Assembly: GCF_018446385.1 (NCBI RefSeq)
Contig: NC_055996.1
Coordinates: 18,401,317 to 18,465,316, forward strand
Direction: 5' to 3'
Source of the DNA: Zingiber officinale
Taxonomy: Eukaryota > Streptophyta > Magnoliopsida > Zingiberales > Zingiberaceae
DNA: 64,000 nucleotides
The number at the start of each line of letters is the position of its first letter. Within the stretch, counting starts at the first letter, position 1. Below are positions 59,693 to 64,000 of the stretch, in pieces. Position numbers and translations under genes: made by a program. The notes beneath the pieces are model-generated. The model was not told where the DNA came from. It saw only the letters and a program-made list of their open reading frames with translations, and did not search any database.

Positions 59693-59704
59693 TGGTATCA
59701 GAGC
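59693..59704 (+). other. Copia primer-binding site
   Basis: TGGTATCAGAGC, complementary to the initiator methionine tRNA 3' end, lies 2 bp after the LTR. Confidence 0.93.
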
Positions 59705-60875
59705 TAGGGTTTTGCCTCTGTGTATTTGGTATTAGTTTAATTATGCACATGTCGTACATAATTTAGGCAGGTTAATAGTAGGATGTGCTAACTTTGTGGA
59801 TGCAGGATCTAACTATTATGGCTTATAGTTATTATGTGTGTGATTGGACCCTCGGACATGTCAAGGGCATTTATTGTGTGTGCAAGATTGTATTATAAAA
59901 TACAGCAGGAGCTGTATTTAGTTTTATTAGGATTTTATTTTTGATCTAGATACATGTACATTCCTTTTATGGAATATAGGATCGATGGATGTAAATTTTA
60001 TTTTATGTTCGATCTAGTTTACATGTACATTCCTTTGAGGAATATAGGATCGAAAATGTAAAATTCTATTTATGTCGCGGATCGAATCTTGCAAGGCGTG
60101 GAACCTTTTGAGGACCAGAGGCGCAGCGGAACTTGGAGCAAGATGGATGCGACAACTAGACCCGGTGGCAGTGGCCAAAGATGGCAGCAGCTAGGGATGA
60201 CGACACACGGAGAACAACAATAGATAAAAGCCATAATAGTTGAAAATTAGTTTTTCTATTTATTGCTTTTATATTGTGCTGTGTGTGCATGTTAGTATAC
60301 ATGTTTAGTGGACTAGCATAGTGAAAATTCCTCATTTTAAATAACTAAGTGGGAGAGGGATTTTAAATAAATTCCACGGTCTCCATTACTGGTTTGTAAG
60401 TGATACAAACAAGCTTGCGCGTTGACTCTGAGTGCCTTCCTTCATATCGGATGAGCTTGTTTGTGGATCACTAGAACAAACTTCTATTTTGGATGACTAT
60501 AGGAAATTAATTAAGAGCGTGTGATCTTCCCCATCGGAAGGGGCACAATCTTATTAATGGACTTAGTGTCAAGTAATGGTATACACTTAGGCATGTCTAA
60601 TAGTATCCTCCCCATCGGAGTCACTGTTATTATTCGTGTGACCAAAGGAAACCAACTATTAATTTTATTTGTCAAAAAGTTAGGTTGACAAGATAATAAA
60701 ATTAATGGGTTAAACCCTCCTTTTACAAATGTTGAATTTATATACGTCCACACTATCGTGGCATACAAAATTCACGGTGTTTTGAGGTGTTGGTTAATTT
60801 AAAATAGTATTGTTTGAGAAATCAATATTATTCTAAATTTAGAGTTCTGACCAAAAGTTATTTGTGATTCGTAGG
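59705..60875 (+). other. Copia untranslated leader
   Basis: About 1.2 kb between primer-binding site and gag, without a coding frame. It includes two near-identical 'acatgtacattcctt..ggaatataggatcga' segments (59951-59983, 60020-60053). Confidence 0.65.
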
Positions 60876-63800
60876 ATGACTTTCAACCCACTGGCCATCA
60901 TACTAAAAGAGAACAGACTTACTGGTCCTAACTACATAGATTGGAAAAGGAACCTGGACATTGTTCTTACTGCTGAAAGCTATAAGTTTGTACTGACTGA
61001 ACCTTGCCCTGATACACTCAATGGTGAATCTACCCAAGAGGAGATTGAGTATCATAGGAAATGGGTAAAAGCAGATGAGATGGCGCGGTGTTACATTTTG
61101 GCATCAATGTCAAATGTATTACAACATCAGCATCAAGATTTACCAACAGCCTATGATATTATGAATAATCTCAAGGAACTCTTTGGTCACCAGGATCGGG
61201 CCTCTAGGCAAGAAGTCATGAGAAAGATAATGACAGTCACTATGCAAGAGGGTACTCCCGTGAGGGATCATATCCTAAAGATGATGGCTTATCTAAATGA
61301 AATACAAATCCTTGGAGGAGAAATTGATGGGGAAACCCAGATCGATATGATCCTCTAAACACTACCTAGAAGTTTTGAGCAATTCCGCCTGAATTACAAT
61401 ATGAACAAAAGGGTATATTCATTGGCGGAACTACTGACAGAACTTCAGGCAACAGAAGGTTTGTTTCGTCACAATTCTCATATTCACTATGCTGAGAATG
61501 GTTCTACTTCTAAACCGAAAGGAAAGAAGAAGAAGAAACAAGTTGGTTCAGCAAAGAAAGTGAATAAATCTCAGAGTACAGGACCTAAAACTGGAATGAA
61601 GAAGCCGAAGGGCAAGTGCTTCATCTGCAAGCAATAAGGGCATTGGAAAGCGGACTGTCCTCATAGGAATCAAAACAACAAAGGTATATCTCATGCTCTA
61701 GTTGTTGAAACATGTTTAGCGGTGTTATCTACCAGCACCTGGTGTGTAGATACAGGAGCCACTGATCATGTCTGCAATTCCTTGCAGGGGTTCCAGGAAA
61801 CCCGACGACTAACTGAAGGATAGATTACCGTCTACATGGGCAATGCTACTAAGGTGGCAGCTGTTGCAGTGGGAGACGTCTACTTATCTTTTAATAGAAA
61901 TAGAAATTTGGTTTTAAGAAATTATCTTTATGTACCCAGTTTTAGAAAGAATTTAATTTCAGTTTCTAAACTATTTTTGGATGGATATTCAGTTTCCTTT
62001 AGTAACGATGTGGTTATTAAGAGAAATAAAGTGATTATCTGTTCTGATGCATTGGTTGGCAATTTATATACTTTAAATCCAATTTCTCCCACAAAGCAAA
62101 ACATGAAAATTAATAACACATCTTCTAACTCAAATAAGAGAAAAGAACCTTCGAAAATGAACCAAGCATATCTTTGGCATCTAAGGCTTGGTCATATTAA
62201 CTTAAGTAGGATTCAAAGGCTTATAGCCGATGGACTCTTGGGTTCATTAGAGTTGGAAAATTTTCCAACTTGTGAATCTTGCTTGGAAGGTAAAATGACC
62301 AAGAGGCCTTTTAAGGCCAAGGGTATAGAGCCAAAGAAGTGTTAGAATTGGTTCATTCTGATTTGTGTGGTCCTATGTCTATCCAGGCGAGAGGTGGTTT
62401 TGAATATTTTATCTCTTTTATAAACGATTATTCAAGATACGGATACATTTACCTAATGCGCTACAAGTCCGAGTGCTTTGATAAGTTCAAAGAGTACAAG
62501 GCTGATGTGGAGAAACGACTAGGTAAAAGTATCAGGATACTACGGTCTGATCATGGTGGCGAATACCTCTTAGGAGAGTTTAGGAATTACTTATCAGAGG
62601 TCGGGATACAATCCCAACTGTCCACACCTGGTACACCCCAACAGAATGGTGTGGCAGAACGAAGGAATAGGACTCTTATGGAGATGGTTAGATCGATGAT
62701 GAGTTATTCAGAAATACCAAATTCATTTTGGGGATACGCTCTGGAAACGACAGTGTACATTCTGAACTTAGTACCTTCTAAATCAGTTTCTTCTACTCCC
62801 ACAGAATTGTGGAATTGGCGAAAACCCAGTCTAAGACATATTCAGATTTGGGGTAGTCTAGCACATGTGCTGAAACCAGATGCTGATAAGTTAGAATCTC
62901 GTACAGAAGTTCGTGTGTTTGTAGGTTATCCCAGAGGAACGAAAGGTGGTTTATTTTATAGTCCTAAAGACCAGAAGGTCATTGTTAGCACCAATGCCCA
63001 GTTTTTAGAAGAAGACTATATAATGGATCACAATCCTAGTAGCAAAGTTGTTCTAGAAGAACTTAGACAGGATACGTCTACTTTAGTACCAACAGTACAA
63101 GATGAAGTACCACAAGAGACTGCAACACGTGTCACACACGATACACAACCACAGACGGTGCCTCATCGTAGTGGGAGAGTTGTGAGGGAACTTGAGAGAT
63201 TCATGTTTTTGGGAGAGTCTTCGGACTTGATCCCGGGTAAACATGAACCTGATCCCCGAACATATGACGAAGCACTCTAAGATATAGATGCAGTATCTTC
63301 GCAAAAAGCAATGAATTCCGAAATAGAGTCTATGTACTCTAATAAGGTCTGGGAGCTTGTAGAACCACCTGATGGTGTAAAAGTCGTTGGATGCAAGTGG
63401 ATCTACAAAAGGAAAAGAGGGGCAGACGGGAAGGTAGAAACCTTCAAAGCTAGGCTTGTTGTGAAAGGGTACACTCAGAAAGAGGGAATTGATTATGAGG
63501 GGACCTTTTCACCGGTAGTCATGCTTAAGTCTATCTGGATACTCTTATCCATTGCTGCTCATATGGATTATGAGATTTGACAAATGGATGTCAAGACAGC
63601 TTTCCTTAATGGAAGTCTTGAAGAGAACATCCATATGAAGCAACCAGAAGGGTTCATTGAAAAAGGCAAGGAGCATCTAGTGTGCAAGCTCAATCAGTCC
63701 ATTTATGGACTGAAGCAAGCTTCAAGGTCTTGGAACATCTGGTTTAATGAAGTAATCCAGTCATATGGATTTATTCAGTGTCCGGATGAGTCTTGTGTAT

Positions 63801-64000
63801 ACAAGAAGTGTAACGAAAACGTGGTGATATTTCTTGTATTATACGTAGATGATATTTTATTAATTGGCAACAATGTCAAGGTATTATCGGACGTAAGGGT
63901 ATGGTTGTCCAAATAATTTGATATGAAGGACTTAGGAGATTGTGCACACATTCTTGGGATCAAAGTTATAAGGGATCGTAAGAAAAGAATGTTGTGTCTG
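60876..64000 (+). pseudogene. Copia gag-pol, decayed, truncated by the window end
   Basis: The ATG at 60876 starts MTFNPLAIILKENRLTGPNY. Gag runs to a zinc knuckle (CFICKQ-stop-GHWKADC, 61618-61662). Protease shows WCVDTGATDHVC (61741-61776). The GAG-pre-integrase motif YLWHLRLGHINLSRIQ (62168-62215) is followed by integrase with catalytic positions in HSDLCGP, LRSDHGGEY and NGVAERRNRT. RT shows QMDVKTAFLNGSLEE and the YVDDILLIG catalytic motif at about 63841-63867. Breaks: TAA 61356-61358, TAA at about 61636, TAG at about 61822, a one-base loss near 62335, TAA 63278-63280, TGA 63578-63580, TAA 63914-63916. Several are CAA-to-TAA or TGG-to-TGA transitions. Confidence 0.92.

Larger units (their letters stand above)
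57289..64000 (+). mobile_element. Ty1/copia retrotransposon, 5' part; continues past the window
   Basis: It has a 2.4-kb 5' LTR, a canonical primer-binding site, then gag, protease, integrase and part of RT in the copia order. It inserted into the 3' LTR of gypsy copy B; GGTTA before 57289 should be repeated beyond the far LTR. Several stops and a frameshift show the copy is dead. Confidence 0.93.

Overview
The window is nuclear DNA from a flowering plant. It has intron-rich genes with GT-AG borders, a plastid-targeted leaf ferredoxin-NADP reductase, an MLO protein, an intronless PLS-class PPR gene, and dense nested LTR retrotransposons. Codon use and the reductase sequence look monocot-like. 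I cannot name the species from sequence alone; Zingiberales is a guess.

Layout. Positions 1-12.7 kb are genic: a 15-exon MLO gene (+) converges on a 9-exon leaf-type ferredoxin-NADP reductase gene (-), followed by a single-exon PPR gene (-). Positions 13.1-19.8 kb hold one complete Mutator-like element (MULE). It has long terminal inverted repeats, a perfect 9-bp target duplication, a broken FAR1-type transposase, captured host-gene pieces (a small membrane protein and a P-class PPR gene), and an intact convergent ORF for a GRF-like zinc-finger/membrane protein. Positions 20-42 kb are nested repeats: a large foldback, solo LTRs with target duplications, a TRIM-like mini-retroelement, and a gag-only copia-type element whose 3' LTR was later hit by a hAT transposon (8-bp duplication) and by another solo LTR.

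Positions 42-57 kb contain two oppositely oriented copies of a Ty3/gypsy chromovirus that share the same internal join. In both, protease runs directly into the integrase module and reverse transcriptase/RNase H are absent. Between them is a cluster of palindromic repeats (SINE-like or foldback MITE) and an inverted gag piece. From 57.3 kb to the window end is the 5' two-thirds of a decayed Ty1/copia element; two solo LTRs of the same family lie elsewhere in the window.

The three host genes are independent functions: MLO calmodulin-binding membrane protein, photosynthetic electron transfer, and organellar RNA processing. The items most worth a second look are the MULE with its second convergent gene, the RT-less gypsy derivative present in two copies, and the palindromic repeat cluster between those copies.
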